From: Hymenopus coronatus
Taxonomy: Eukaryota > Arthropoda > Insecta > Mantodea > Hymenopodidae
DNA: 64,000 nucleotides
NCBI GenBank assembly: GCA_030762935.1
Contig: CM060890.1
Coordinates: forward strand, 68,946,765 to 69,010,764
Reading direction: 5' to 3'
Position 1 is the first letter of the stretch. The number at the start of each line of letters is the position of its first letter. Made by a program: the position numbers and the translations under genes. Of this stretch, positions 23,816 to 36,720 are shown piece after piece. Under the pieces are notes generated by a model, which searched no databases, was not told where the DNA came from, and saw only the letters and a program-made list of their open reading frames with translations.

Positions 23816-26800
23816 AGCTTATTTGGTACATAGCAGTACATATTTAACCAATTAATTTTGCTATATACATGAGCATCTAATGCGACATTTAGTTTCTCAA
23901 TTTTGAAAATAGTTTACTGTTTATAATTTTGGATGCTGCCAGCAAAATTTGAGTTTCTGTTCATGGATCTTCTGTTAACTTTAAATGTGAGTCTATTTAG
24001 GACGGATATTCAAAGCATTGTTATTGGAAGTATTTTTTGTTAAAATCTATTTTATTTTGTTGTTGTGTTGTATTGCTGTTTTTAATATCGTATGATACAC
24101 AGTAGGTACAACCCTATATTGCGCATACTAGTGGCGTCAGGTTTTAAGGTGCAGGAAATCCAGTAAGAGTATAATACCTCCTAAAATTCAGCATTTCAGA
24201 GTCTTAGATATGTGTTTCATGAAGGTGTTTTTACCCTAGAAATATATTTCTGGTGTAATAAACATTAGTTTACTAGAAATATTGTTAATTAAGTTTATGT
24301 AAAGGGGCACTATAGCATTTATCATGTATCTGATTTCACCAGAAAACGATCCCGACTTCCTTGAATGTATAAATTCTCCAGTATATGTGTGAGGATTTAG
24401 GGTTTATCCTAAAGGATGCCAATACAAACTGATGTCATAGCAATTTTCAACGTAATCAAAGGGAACGAATACAATACACACGGCTCAATGGGATTTACAG
24501 ATTTTAAATCTGTTCTAGCTTGCTATTCAAATACTTGAAGCTATCAATCAATCAATCATGAAATATGCCCGATTTATGTATTCATTTGTATCATCTGTAG
24601 CCCCGAAGGTAAAAATTTCTACGCAGACGGGATTTCGCTCACTTTCAATAGAAGTGAATGGTCGGAGCCGTATAGAGGCTTTGCAATCATCAAAATTTCT
24701 GCATGATGTAGATGACAAATCCTATGAGTCGATCTCTATATACTCAGCCTAGGTGACGTACAAGCGACCCAGGACATGAAGCAATGTGGTTCCAAGAGAT
24801 TTAAAGTCGAGGGGGAAGATATTTACATATGCAATAGACATTTAGTAACTATATCAATAAGAAATTAGTGAATTTGAGAGGAAGGTACTACAAGAACATT
24901 TGACATTTCCGAAGTTCTATAGTATTACCCATGAGATATTGGGAAAAGTTACATACTATCCTTGACAAAATTAACCGTTACGGTAGTTGCGGGTACGATC
25001 TTCGAAATACGACACCCTTGCGTTATTACCTGAGTAATTTTACTTGAAATACCAAAACTCGCGATAAAGTGGCAGATAAATCCACTGAATTGAGCCCCAC
25101 ATCTAGGTGGGAATGGAATCCGAGCCCTCTGGTATGACGACATCTTGACAGAGATCCAGTTACTTCTGATGTTAAGGTAAAACATTTGTGAAATTTTACC
25201 AAAACTGTATGAAATTAAAAAAATTGCTTCATAACAAAATGATATGATTTTTAAGAAAGTATATCGCTTTTGCCTATTTGAAAAAATTTAATTACAAATT
25301 AAATGAAGCTAAAGGTAGATAACTGCATGTTTATTAATGGGCATTGTATACTTTAAATGTTATTTTACCCACTTTTCCATACTCAAATGCTCGATACGAT
25401 GTAAATTTTCGCTAATATGTTTGAGATTTTTAGATCATCTCTCAAAAGGATATTAAATAAATTGGTCATTTTACTTTTTGAAATGATGCTCACAATTTGA
25501 TATCTAAATTATTAAACCTTTAAAAATAAAGGGTTTTGGAGAGTACAGAGGTAATAATTTGTCTCATAATTAGGACTAATATAAAATATAATATGGTAGA
25601 TTCATTTGTTAACACATTTAATCTAAAAATCGACTTTTTGTGTATATGTTTTAGAATGTATTATATATCTCATTTTCATTAGAACAAGTAATAATTATTT
25701 AAATCCCTCTGCAAGCTAGAATTTTTATAATTGGCAGAAATACTAATATATATATATCAATAAGATATATATATATTTTCCAAATTTCCAGGTTCATGAA
25801 GTTACTGTGTAATAAAATCGCAATAGAATGAAAAACTGAAAAATTACTTCCAGTATTTAAAACCCTTCGATTTCTGTACTTCTATATGTTAGTCTAGAAG
25901 AACCGCGCATTTTTCGTGAATTATCCAGAGATCTCATATAAGCGCGCGCATACACTCGTGCAAACACACACACACCCACGTACACTAGTGATCTGTTATT
26001 ATTTATCACAACCAAGTTGATATTAACTTGACTATAATAAAGAGGTGGGTTTTGACCTCTAACTTAAAATTTTACTGTGTGATTGTGCTTGATTGTTTGT
26101 ATTTTTTGTGTAAATATATCTTTGCTTACTAGCGGTACAAAATACACGTATAGTTATAAAATAATAATACGTAATTCTTTATTTCTGTGAAAGAAGTGTC
26201 TGAGGTTTTTAATCTCATTGTTTTGTTTTGGATATGAATTTCCTATAGGTGTTGATTATCTATGTTGCAAATCTCAGAGTTTGTTCCTTTAACTGCTGCT
26301 TTCGAGGAAGAGCGTAAAAACTCGAAGTATTTGCTTTTTGTAACATCTCTTCATTTAGAGTGGGTTTTGCCTCAGTATGCAAAGGAGTTGCACTGGAATG
26401 CAGGAATTTCACCCCTCTTGGCAACGGTCTCTTTGAGTGTACGGTTGCCAGAAAATGATAAGAATGCGAAGTCTTTCAGTATCTACGAAGCGCAGACCGT
26501 ATACGACTCTAAAGATAGTTTGTTGCAGAATCGTGTAAATGTTAAAAAGAAACATCTTATATCTATATCCAAGAAAAGTGATTTTAAGACTACGAATACA
26601 GCTATTCAAGTGTTATATTATTAATATACCTGTAATCCATTAGTATACCTATACATAAAACGCAACAACAAAAATGTAGAGCATGAAAGCCCTTTATTTT
26701 TATACACATTTACCCATGCTAAATAGCGAACACAGTTGTACACTCAAATGCATTAGAAATATGCCTGAGAACACTTATCGTAAGACGGAGTCTTTTCGTT

Positions 26801-27344
26801 GATTCCTCCAATGTCTTCCACATGTTTGCCTTACTCTTAAGCAGTATTGGACATGCCACGTTGGCGAAGGGAAGGGATGTACATGAATCGTAACTTGCCA
26901 CAAATGAAATTCTGAGTTGCAAACTGGTAACCCTAAACTTTCTGGCTGGACAATGATGCACTCCTTTCACCGGGTGATACAAAATTAGATTAATATTTAA
27001 TTTTAATATATATATATATATATAATTTGTCCTATTATAAGGGAGAGTCAAGCGGGGTTGAGAGATGAATCGGTTTTTTTGTTTTTACTCACGTGGTACG
27101 TTGTATCAGAATGGCATCAATGAAAATCGCAGTAAGACTCGAGTCCCATAAAGGTTTCACTTTTTCAGCAAAATCACAGCTCCAGACGTATTTGTCTTTA
27201 GCTGTACATTATTAGTATATACAGGAAATACGTATACAGGGTTATGATATAGCACACATTTAGCTTTTAATTTGGCATGGTTTCTGCCTTTCATTATCCT
27301 TAGATTTTGATGTATTACTTAGCAACAAAGTTGCTCTTTTTATA
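23816..27344. other. Long AT-rich stretch without a recognised gene
   Basis: Contains a TA-rich palindrome at about 25745-25775, a TA tract near 27007-27023, and a CA-rich patch near 25945-25985. A 120-codon plus-strand frame at 26262-26624 has somewhat balanced composition but no domain, no splice context and no homology that I recognise. A possible degenerate tRNA-like patch lies at 25090-25150 (minus strand). Confidence 0.4.
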
Positions 27345-28150
27345 ACTCTCTCTTTTTTTCCGCACGTACTAAGCATATAGTAACTGGGGAATGATGTCGA
27401 AATTTGACCGGGAATAAATGATTTAAGCTTCCGTGATTCCAAAAAAAGGTATTTTTAGAAAATGGTTTGTCTGTTTTGGGAGGCGGCATATCTCACAAAC
27501 GAAAATAAGGTTAAATACGAATTTGGTATTTAAGTCTTTTCCAAGGATATGACGCGAAGATTTTCAAAAAAATTCCCTCTCCCCAAACTAACATTTACAT
27601 AAGAAATATTTTGGTATTTTTTTAAAAAAATGGTTCTAACGATTTTTATTAAAATGCGTATATTAAATGTATTTACATTATAAATATAATATATATCTTG
27701 AATATTCTGGCCTCTGACCACCTCTTCATTCTGTGAGATTTTACATAACTGGTAAACCATAAGAGCTAGAAAAAGAAAATAAACAAAAATGTAGATCATT
27801 AAACCACACAATTTTGTCAAGGCCTTTCTTTATCGTGGAGTTAACCGTTCTCGAGATAGTCCTTGTAATAGGTTTCCATTTTAAAATACTTTAACATTTC
27901 TAATACGGGAACTTGTCAACTTCTGGTCATGCAAAGATTTCAAACTCATAGCAACTAGCTTACAAAAGATTAACAGCAGCTAACATGGTGTATTCCATTA
28001 TTTCTCTTGTACTTACAAGGAAGCAAGTACCACTACCATTTCTGCTAATGTTTATCTCATTTAGCATAAAATATCTAGTAGTATAAGTGGTTTAACAATC
28101 AGTTGTTACAGAGCTGTAGAGAATGTAATGTGATTAGAATACATCAGAGT
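27345..28150 (+). repeat. Palindrome-headed repeat, copy 7
   Basis: Diverged but complete in layout: broken left palindrome (CGCACGTACTAAGCATATAG), no TG tract, TCTCACAAACGAAAATAAGG, and right end GATTAGAATACATCAGAG at 28133. A second right-end fragment follows at 28185-28315. Confidence 0.78.
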
Positions 28151-28184
28151 TATAAAATATTTGATTACTGCTGTAGCCTGGTAT

Positions 28185-28315
28185 ATTACCTTATTTCTCT
28201 TCTACTTAAAAAAAACTAATGCAACCATTTCTGATAACGTTTATCCAATTACCACGAATTATCTTTTGTAGCAGAAGTTTGCAGAGAAAGTCATGTGAAT
28301 GAAACACTTCTTCTT
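28185..28315 (+). repeat. Palindrome-headed repeat, right-end fragment
   Basis: Repeats the last ~130 bp of the family: TATTACCTTATTTCTCTTCT, then GATAACGTTTATCC and GAGAAAGTCATGTGAATGAA. It lies directly after copy 7, so either a partial tandem copy or a local duplication. Confidence 0.7.
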
Positions 28316-29455
28316 TAGTACAATAGTGTTTTCCGTTCGTAAAGTTTCTACATTATTCAACCAGATTTTGTCGCCTACTAACCGGCACCATTTCTCTATA
28401 TGAATAGCACGAAACAATTTTTGAACAAAAACTAACTAATAAACAACGGTATTGCAGTAACTTGTGAAATGAAGGGGTGGGATACTCTCTTCATGAAAGA
28501 GTTTCACTTCGAGTGGTACACAAGCAGGGGATAAACCAATCATAGTAGGTATATTTAGCCTTAAAAAGGAAGCAACGAAGAATTATATGTCATTAAACTG
28601 CAAATAGTTATGAACTGAAAGATTTCATCAGCGAATTGGAGGTAAAGCATATTAGCCACACCGATGTTAAGAAAACGGTAGTGCAGCATATTAATAAAAT
28701 AAACTTTGGCCATATTTTGTTTTTGATAAAGTACGTGTGATCCAAATGAATAAAACAATGGGCAGAAAAAAAAGTTTCTTACATAACTTGAGAATGGGTC
28801 ATAATTTCGTCAGTACCAAAATGAACAGCAGTGTTCTATTATGGGACAAATTTTGCAATCAGTATTTATGGAATGATTTATAAATGTAATTCGATTAAAT
28901 ACTTAGCCTCCCTTCATGTGTAAAACAGATAGCAGATACTGAATTGGTGATCAGCACAGTAAACTGTCATCAAAATGAACAGATGTTGAGGAAAGCAAAC
29001 TCTGTAAGAGAAAAAACTTCTGTTTAAATTTACAACGTCATCCTATCTGTTTAATACAGATATTCCAAATTAAAGTATCAGAGAGGAAGGCACAGTAACT
29101 CATTACACTAAGTGTGAAGCATTGGGGCATGCCGCTATGTGACGTAAAGGAATGCGCTTAAGTACTTCCAAATCTGCATTTATTGTTGACATTTTTAACT
29201 TCAGTGATATGTTTTAATTCGGGCGAATATCTGCCGCTAAGAATGATATCTAGGGTGTTAATAGATCAACCAAATGGTTATCACATGGTATACTGCGATG
29301 CTATAATTAAATTTAGAGAAGCTTTGTCCATATATTTATGCGGGACAAACATTGCCATTAAACATTATGCAAATAATCGCAATGATTTAAAAACTTTTAT
29401 GTCCGCAAAACCTTCTTTTTTTATCTTCTTTTTCTTTCCTCTTTTTATATAACTT
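28316..29455. other. No recognisable gene
   Basis: AT-rich. A 89-codon plus-strand frame at 29183-29452 ends in a T-rich tract and shows no domain. Confidence 0.35.
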
Positions 29456-29690
29456 AACGGTGCTTTAGTCTGGTGGGTCACATCGGACGATGAATGAAAT
29501 CACTGAAATTATGCTCAATTGATTTCGAGGTCATTGGAAATTAAAGTTACTCGACATTCGTCTTCTCAGAACAAGGGGAAAAAACCGAAAAAACTTATGC
29601 GATGTTCTCCCTAAACGAGATCAGAACTCGCAACTTCTTGAATTTGAGGCAAACATATTACTCCTACACTACCGAGATGGTATCGTACAA
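29456..29690 (-). repeat. tRNA-derived SINE (family C)
   Basis: On the minus strand the head near 29640-29690 reads TCGGTAGTGTAGGAGTAATA then TTGCGAGTTCTGATCTCG, i.e. A-box- and B-box-like parts about 35 bp apart. The body continues through GAGAACATCGCATAAG and ends near 29460. Different from families A and B. Confidence 0.6.
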
Positions 29691-30129
29691 TACTGTAAAG
29701 AAATTAATTAGATTTTAGGTTTGTGTGGAGCCTTTGAAGCTGGTATCAAATCAATACTTCTTGCGTTTCAAAAAGTTGACATTCTTTTTATGTTTACCTA
29801 AAAACAGCACATTCGGTACCGAGCACTTTACGAGAATATGTATGACTTAAGAACATTTCCGCACCTTTACTGGTGTCGGAGGTAACAGTTTTAATAGATA
29901 GTACTTCACAAGAGTTAGCTTTGAACATGTTTGCTCTAGTATTTGCTACAAGTCGAATGGGCTGTTCCATATCTTGTAAAGAAAAACACCGAGAGAGACC
30001 TTTTTAACATTTCATCCAATGACTTCTGAATAACCTCGTAATATACTAGCTAAATGGCTGCATTCATCATTCCATTTCGGAAATAAAATTCCAATATCAG
30101 GCACAGTATTCAATCAATACATCCATATC

Positions 30130-30166
<37 letters not shown>

Positions 30167-30478
30167 GTAATGAACTTCATTTACATCGCCCTAATATTGC
30201 TCAGAAAACTCAAGTTGGAATATACGATTCTGTTTCTTGCCATTAATATCATGGCGTGAAGCACTTACTTGTAGCAATAATCCGGTGACAGATTAGTTTT
30301 CAGTTTTGTAAGTGTAAGTGGAAATGTAACTCAGAGTAAATGTTCAAAATATATAACACTTGTTGGCTTCGGAGGCTGGTAAAGTGAATGGCAAATTACC
30401 TTACTAGATGGCCTGTTTCGAACATTGAGCACTACGATCAAATATCAAAACATGTTTCACATACACACGAAAATATAG
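29691..30478. other. No gene; TA microsatellite
   Basis: (TA)n at about 30135-30164. Otherwise AT-rich with nothing supportable. Confidence 0.45.
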
Positions 30479-31562
30479 AAATCTGATGAGTTTCATTCAC
30501 ATGTCATTCTTGCTCTACATAGGTGTAATAAATTGTTAAAAAGAATATTCTATCTAATTTATGCCAATCGAGATAAACATTAGCAGATATAAAATAAGAA
30601 CTGAAGCTTTCCTGGCGACGTGTTAATTCAAAATCTTCTCGGGCTTCTAGCCAGGTGAAAACTTGGCTTGACACCAACGTTTTCACCTGGCTAGAAGCCC
30701 GAGAAGATTTTGAATTAGCAGATATTTTTTAATTATTTGCTTCCTTGTAAATAGAAGGAAAATAGGAAATACACCAGACTAAACCGAATGTCACATCTCT
30801 TAAAAGCTGGTTACCATGTGGCAACCAGATCCAGGAGTATACAACTTTTTGTGTGAGAAAACTTTAAGTATTTGAAATCTGAAAACAATAACGAGGAATA
30901 TCTCAGAAATCTCCTTCAGCAAAAGCAAATAATCTACTATTCGTTTCAGCAAGACAAGAAACAAATCAAACATTACATAAAGTTAAACATAAAAATAAAA
31001 ATCAAGTACATATTTAATAGTATATTTCCATTTCACGAAAAAAACTAATATTATATACATTTTGTGTTTTGACGTGATCTACATTTTTTGTGTAGCAAGT
31101 TTCTGTCTATCTCTTATGGTTTGACACTTAGACAAAACTCAAAAAACAGGTCTTCACATGCTTTTCCCGGAAAATTCAAGATATACATCTTTTCTACGAT
31201 ATAAATATCTTTAATATACAGTATTGTAATCAAAATCGTTAGAGAATTTTGAGATAATCAAAATGTTCGAATTTTGTTGCACGTAAAGGGTAGGTTGGTG
31301 TGGGGGGGATTTTTCTCAAAAGCTTCGTGACGCATCCCTGGAAGATACCAAACTTAAATACCAAGTTTAGTATTTTGCCAACCTTTCGTTTTTGAGTTAT
31401 CGTGTTGGCAGACACACGGACATTTTTTTCCAAAAATGCCTCTTTTGGATACAGAGGATCCTAAAAAGGTTTATTTTCGGTAAAAATATCAGTATCGAAT
31501 TTTTGGGTGGAATGCAATACCTTCGCTATACACTATGTACATAGTACGTGTATAGAAAGTAA
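30479..31562 (-). repeat. Palindrome-headed repeat, copy 8, with an insert
   Basis: Minus-strand copy. Right end at 30479 (ATCTGATGAGTTTCATTCAC), left palindrome at 31520-31558 (CACTATGTACATAGTACGTG). A foreign insert at about 30600-30720 interrupts it; the repeat resumes in TAGCAGATA on both sides, as if that word were duplicated or bridged. Confidence 0.85.
30624..30717. repeat. Perfect 39-bp hairpin made of Penelope tail sequence
   Basis: Arms 30624-30662 and 30679-30717 are exact complements with a 16-nt loop. Each arm contains CACCTGGCTAGAAGCCCGAG on one strand, which matches the tail of the Penelope-like element at 52303-52330 (CACCTGGCTGATAGCCCGAG). So this is two inverted tail copies inserted together without the body. 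Confidence 0.85.
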
Positions 31563-31589
31563 AAATGAACAGCGTGTACGTATACGTGA

Positions 31590-31675
31590 TTGGACCTTCC
31601 GCCGAGTTTGAAGTCGCGACCTTGGGAATCAGAGGCTAGCATGATACCCCCAGACTACGCAGAACAATAAGCGGT
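31590..31675 (-). repeat. SINE family A, head-only fragment
   Basis: GTCGCGACCTTGGGAATCAG (31610) is the complement of the family A head after its anticodon arm. No body found. Confidence 0.4.
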
Positions 31676-32189
31676 ATGTATAGTTACTGGTCAATAAGGT
31701 CAATGTTTCCACATTGAGGCAGAATAATTGGTAGAAATAGTATAAGAGGAAATCATTGAAGAAATGGATAGCAGGAAAATTTACGAAAATAAATCAATCC
31801 AGCATTTCTACTGTCAACCGTAGAAAGCTCCAAAAAGTTTGCGATCATGTTGGCCAGATCCAAAGTTTTTTAACAAGATTATTAGCGAATACATACCAGA
31901 AGAAAACTATCCCGCTCATTCCATAAGAACATTTAGAAAATGAATATTGGTAGCTTAAATGAATGTATGAACTGTAAGTATTACATACTTTTGTCTTTTT
32001 TATGCCTTATGATATTTGGCATCTAAAACACAATTTAATACCAAAAAATATACCCAAAAATGGATACTTTAAATTAGCTGAAATCCAGTGTTCAGGCCGA
32101 GAAATTATTGGAATAAATCCAACGTAAGCTCGCTGTAATCACAAATGAGAAAATCGATGTGCTGCCTAGTTGTTCCGCTAACAAACCTT
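31676..32189. other. No recognisable gene
   Basis: AT-rich spacer; nothing supportable. Confidence 0.4.
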
Positions 32190-32873
32190 TTATTCAAAAG
32201 ATTAATCGTTTATCTACATCATGCTAAACGAGATAAATATGCAGAATTGATCTTATTACTTGCTTCCTTGTAAGTAGAGGGGAAATAGGGGAATGTACAG
32301 GCTAAAGCATAGTCAAGTCCTTTAAAAGTTGGTCGCTATGTGAAACAACTGAAATGCCATTCTCTTTGCTTGCCATGGGTAAACAAACGAAAAACAGGAA
32401 GAAATATTTCCTCCAGTTTTAGAATAATAAGTGGTATAAAATGGAAACCTATAAATTGGAATAACAGTTAGCTGAACAAAAAATGTGTATAGCAATAATT
32501 CTGTGTTTCAATGAGATACTCATTTTTTGTGTAGACAATTTCTGTCTATCATTTATGGTTTGCCAGTTATAGAAAAGTCATCCAGAATGAAGAGGTCTTC
32601 AGAGGCTATTTCCAGAAAATTCAAAATATACATTTTGTTTATCATAAAAATATCGTGAACATTTTTGAGAAAATGTAAATTTTCGCCAAATAAAATATCA
32701 AGTGTGGTATATAACCGTTTTTATCTATGCTGCCCATAGACATACATATACACACACACTCGCATAGAAATGTTTCTAAATTTTTTTTTTTTTTTTTTTT
32801 TGGAATCAGGGTGCAATAAATTACGTACTTTCTCTATAAACTACGCACATAGCACATTTAGTGAATGTAAAAA
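32190..32873 (-). repeat. Palindrome-headed repeat, copy 9
   Basis: Minus strand, lacking the right-end tip. Left palindrome decayed at 32830-32865. CA tract near 32745 and a 22-base T run near 32779, in the zone where others have the microsatellite. Confidence 0.8.
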
Positions 32874-33576
32874 TCATATCAGATAGGCTTTTTCTTTGTA
32901 AATGCCGTGTTTACTATAAAGAGTTCTTTCAACCTTATACGCCACTGCCACCCACTTTGCTTGAGTGACTCTATCAGTAGTGAACTCAAAAACTATTAAA
33001 GGGGATTACTATATGTGTCTATTTTTAAACAAATCGTATAAAATCAAATAATATCTATAGATTAATTTTTATGATCAAAGATTGGTGTCCAGCTATTAGA
33101 ACTAAGATTAGATTTTACTCTTACCTTGTGTTTCATTTTTAGACTTGACAAACTCCACTTGACAATGCCTCTGACTCGATTGTCCATTAAAATTATTTTT
33201 AATCATGAATAACTGTGGCTATTTTATATAGAATGTTTATATGACATTTAGTAATAAAGCACTTTAATGTTCAAAATATCCTAGCTTAAAACACGTGTAT
33301 AAAAATTAATTTAAGGTGATAGATCTGAATAAATCATCACAATTATTTGAAACATAAATTCCTATATGAATAGTATAATACTCAAATACCTTGCAAAATA
33401 TGGTTAGATAACTCTTAATAGTGTAGTATATGGTAATAATATTTAATTAAAATTGTGGGAGCTATTTAAAACTGATATTGAAAATTTATTTATATCATAA
33501 AAATATTATTTGCCAAATAACCAGAAATAATTCTAATAAGAACATTCATGTCTAAATGATGTACGAGATCATATCT
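32874..33576. other. No recognisable gene
   Basis: AT-rich; no frame or repeat that I can support. Confidence 0.4.
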
Positions 33577-33935
33577 TAAACGTGAGATTCACTTTTGTTT
33601 CATATTTTTGTTTTGTTTTACTATGCAAAAGACTCGAATTTCAGTTGTTTCACCAGCGATGGCTTTTAAAAGATCAAATCTTAAACGAGAGGTTCAATTT
33701 CCTTTCATATTTTTGTTTTGTTTTACTATGCAAAAGACCCGAATTTCAGTTGTTTCACCAGCGATGGCTTTTAAAAGATAATGAATAATGCCAGTTTTAT
33801 CTTAGTTACTCCCTCATTTCCCTTCTACTTACAAGAGGGCAAATAAAAATAGCATTTCTGCTAATGTTATCTCGATTAGTATGATTAGATAACAGCTAAA
33901 GGAGGTCATGTGTATGGAACATACGAGAGTTTTAC
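33577..33935 (+). repeat. Palindrome-headed repeat, copy 10, with 100-bp tandem duplication
   Basis: Right third of the family. 33577-33680 and 33681-33780 are near-identical tandem units (each with ATATTTTTGTTTTGTTTTAC and CACCAGCGATGGCTTTTAAA). The right end near 33905-33935 is GTCATGTGTATGGAACATAC. Confidence 0.78.
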
Positions 33936-34121
33936 TACTTTTAACTCTGATAGAATTTAAAACAAAATCTAGGTTGCTTTTCAAATGTTACGTAATTATT
34001 GAATAATTTTATATTTTACGCCAGAAATGTTCTTTACGTTTACTGGTATACATTACATGTACACGGGTTATTAATTGTGATTAACTTTTCAATAAGAGCT
34101 TTTAAACCAAATTCAAATTTT

Positions 34122-34688
34122 AAAAATCTCATATGTTTTATTCACATGAGTTGTTCTTCATTTCTGTAAATTAGTCTTAAACCATATTCTTCTACCAACT
34201 TCATTCTAATCGAGATAAACATTACTAGAAATGTTTTTATTACTTAATGTCTTATAAGCTGAAAGAGAAATAAGGGAATACAGTAGACTAAAGCCATAGT
34301 CCAATATTTTTAAAGAGAATGATGAGAACTTCAGAAGCTTTTCCCAAAAAAATCTTGATATTCATTTTATTTGTCATGTGGATATCTTTAATATACAGAA
34401 CTTGAAACAAAATCGTTAAAGTAATTTTTGAAAAAAATCAAAATTTTCCATGCAAAGGGTAGTTTGGTGGGATTTTTCTTCATCTTGGTATTGCATCCTT
34501 GGAAGATTGTAAACATAAATACTAAGTTAGGTATTGTACGGACTTTTTATTTTTGTGTTATCGTGTTCACAGATATACACACATAGACCTTTTTCTATTT
34601 TTTGGGGTAAAATCTCCCTATTTAATGTTTGAGTGGAGTAAAATATAACTTCTCTACCTACGTATCATGTAGTGTGTAAAGAAAGTAA
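34122..34688 (-). repeat. Palindrome-headed repeat, copy 11
   Basis: Minus strand. Right end CTCATATGTTTTATTCACAT at 34128, left end near 34655-34688. Roughly 250 bp in the middle (around 34315) are deleted relative to complete copies. Confidence 0.8.
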
Positions 34689-35239
34689 AAAGACATTTCG
34701 TATGGTCTCGTAGTTTGGCAAATCAGTGTACCGCGTAATTAAATGACTAGTTTTCAATAAACTGTTTTAATTAGAGTAACACATGATGAAGTTACTTTAC
34801 TCGCACTCAAGTAAATTACCCGGAACAAAAAGTTAGTGGCGGCACTGAAACTAATACACAACTTCACTAGTCGCTACTAGTTTCATGTTAGGTTTTTACT
34901 GAATAATGCTCGTGGCAAACTTTAGTTTTTGCGAAACTTACTGATCCATTTCACAATTAATCCCAACAAAGCTACGAAGTTCTATGACTGTTCCATTGTG
35001 TTGCATTTTTAAAGGCATTCATAATAAATAAAGTCAATTTATCACGATATATTGCGTCGAGAATGCATCGAATGCAAAAAGGACACTCCCAATGGTTCAG
35101 TTAAATAAAAATCAGTGAACTCATAAGCAACTACTTGACAAGGAAAGTTAAGAATGATCAGTAAATGTAATTACTCCTTTTTAACTGAATAACAGTTTAC
35201 TTTACTTTATTGATTTACCTTGGAAAATGTTTAGTGTAA
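34689..35239. other. No recognisable gene
   Basis: AT-rich; nothing supportable. Confidence 0.4.
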
Positions 35240-35269
35240 AACTGAATAAATAGGATAGGAGGCCTTGCC

Positions 35270-35600
35270 ATGGAGGATCATATGCAGTGAGTTGCAAAAA
35301 GCCGTATGTGTGTACAGTCAAGTGCAAAAATAACTGAAGAAAGTATATAACGAGAAGACCATTTTTCTTTCGTTTCTTGAATTTCAAATTTGACATTGGA
35401 AACTTTATTCAGTTATATGCCTTTGCCATAAATCTGTTTGCCACAAAGTCTTATGATCTTGCTCACTGTGGAATGGTGAATGCCAAAATCTCCTGCAACT
35501 GGGTCAACTAAATAGCGTAAAAGGCTCATTTTCTGATATGAACTTAATGCTTCGCTCCCTGTTGCTACACCATCTAGAAAATAGTTTGTTAAAAAAAAAC
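35270..35600 (-). pseudogene. Harbinger/PIF transposase fragment (left arm)
   Basis: Minus-strand reading with stops removed: DGVATGSEALSSYQ, then DFGIHHSTVSKII (the helix-turn-helix-like part), FEIQETKEKW, and FALDCTHIRLF, which corresponds to the GAIDGTHI motif carrying the first catalytic aspartate of PIF/Harbinger nucleases. A stop follows the HTH part and the rest of the nuclease is absent. Dead. Confidence 0.7.
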
Positions 35601-36379
35601 AAACACTTTAACTTTCAATCCTCAGAGTTTCTTTGAATCACTGGTACTAATATCCCTTCTCTTATCGTAACTATTTACTTGGTGTATGAGTAAAGCAGCT
35701 GTCATGGATATTTGCAGCTACTTTTGTGAGCCAACTCTACAGCAAATTTAAAAATATTTCAGCAAATACTTACTTCAACAAGTAATCACTGAATGTTATT
35801 CAAAGACATTTAAGTATTTGCTGGAAAAACTAGTAATTACTGAACCACTAACAGTAATAACTTATCAGATATCAGAACTTATATTTTATTCAATTTGTTA
35901 TCACTATTTACTTAAAATAGTGTAGGTAAAAGAGTTTAATACCTTTATTCTATATTGTAAACTTTTGGTACTAAACGCTAGTTAATTTAAACCATTATGC
36001 ACATTGGATTAGTTGAATAAAATTCAGTAACTCTTTTACTTACATTATTTTAAGTCAATACTGATAACAAATTGATTAAACCAAAACATGTACAGTTGAG
36101 GCTTTACTGATAATTTATTCCTTTTACTTGTTTAATAATTAATAGTTTTTCCAGCAAATACTTAAATTTGTTTGAATAACATTCAGTGATTACTTGTTGA
36201 ATTAAATATTTGCTGAAATATTTTTAAGTTTGCTGTAGAGTTAACTTGCAAAAATAGCTGCAAATAAATGTGGCAGCATTTTTACCCAATACACCAGGTA
36301 AAGCGGTACAATAAGAGGAGGAATATTAGCTCCAGTGATTCAAAGAAGCTTCTGAGCTTTGAAACTGAAACATAAACTT

Positions 36380-36715
36380 TTTAACGAACTATTTTTAGAC
36401 GGTATGGATGAAACAAGGGGTGAAGCATTAAGTTCACATCATAAAATTATCCTTTTCTACGCTATTTAGTTGACTCAGATGCAGGAGATTTTGGTGTTCA
36501 CCATTCCATGGTGTGCAAGACCGCATAGGTTTCGTGGGAAATAGAATCGAGGCAAAAGCAAGTGACTGTATAAAGTTTCCAACCTCAAATTTGAAATTCA
36601 AGAAGCGAAAGAAAAATGGTCTTCTCGCTTTAGATTTCCTTCGCTTTAGATTTCCTTCGCTTTAGATTTCCTTCGCTTTAGATTTCCTTCAGTAATTGGA
36701 GCACTAGTCTGTACA
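36380..36715 (+). pseudogene. Harbinger/PIF transposase fragment (right arm)
   Basis: Plus-strand counterpart of the left arm: DGMDETRGEALSSH-like start, DFGVHHSMVCKTA, FEIQEAKEKW, then PSVIGALVCT. The motif aspartate before CT is Val here, and the frame is disturbed by a 16-bp unit repeated four times at 36626-36690. Dead. Confidence 0.68.
36626..36690 (+). repeat. 16-bp x4 tandem repeat inside transposase fragment
   Basis: Four copies of CGCTTTAGATTTCCTT. The left arm has a single diverged equivalent, so the array arose after the arms separated. A 16-bp unit breaks the reading frame. Confidence 0.92.
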
Positions 36716-36720
36716 TAAGT

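Larger units (their letters stand above)
35240..36720. mobile_element. Head-to-head inverted Harbinger-type fragments
   Basis: Arms of about 700 bp (35240-35965 and 36005-36720) are diverged reverse complements around a ~40-bp spacer. Both arms contain the same 5' element sequence next to the centre and the same transposase fragment toward the outside. It could be two opposite insertions or one fold-back rearrangement. Confidence 0.75.

Noticed and set aside
26262..26624. 120-codon plus-strand frame in otherwise AT-rich DNA
   Set aside because: No domain, splice context or similarity that I recognise; length is compatible with chance in 64 kb.
35312..36714. TACAGTC / GACTGTAC at the edges read as Tc1-type terminal repeats
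   Set aside because: The same bases are inside the Harbinger transposase frame (LDCTHI), so they are conserved coding sequence in both arms and not termini.
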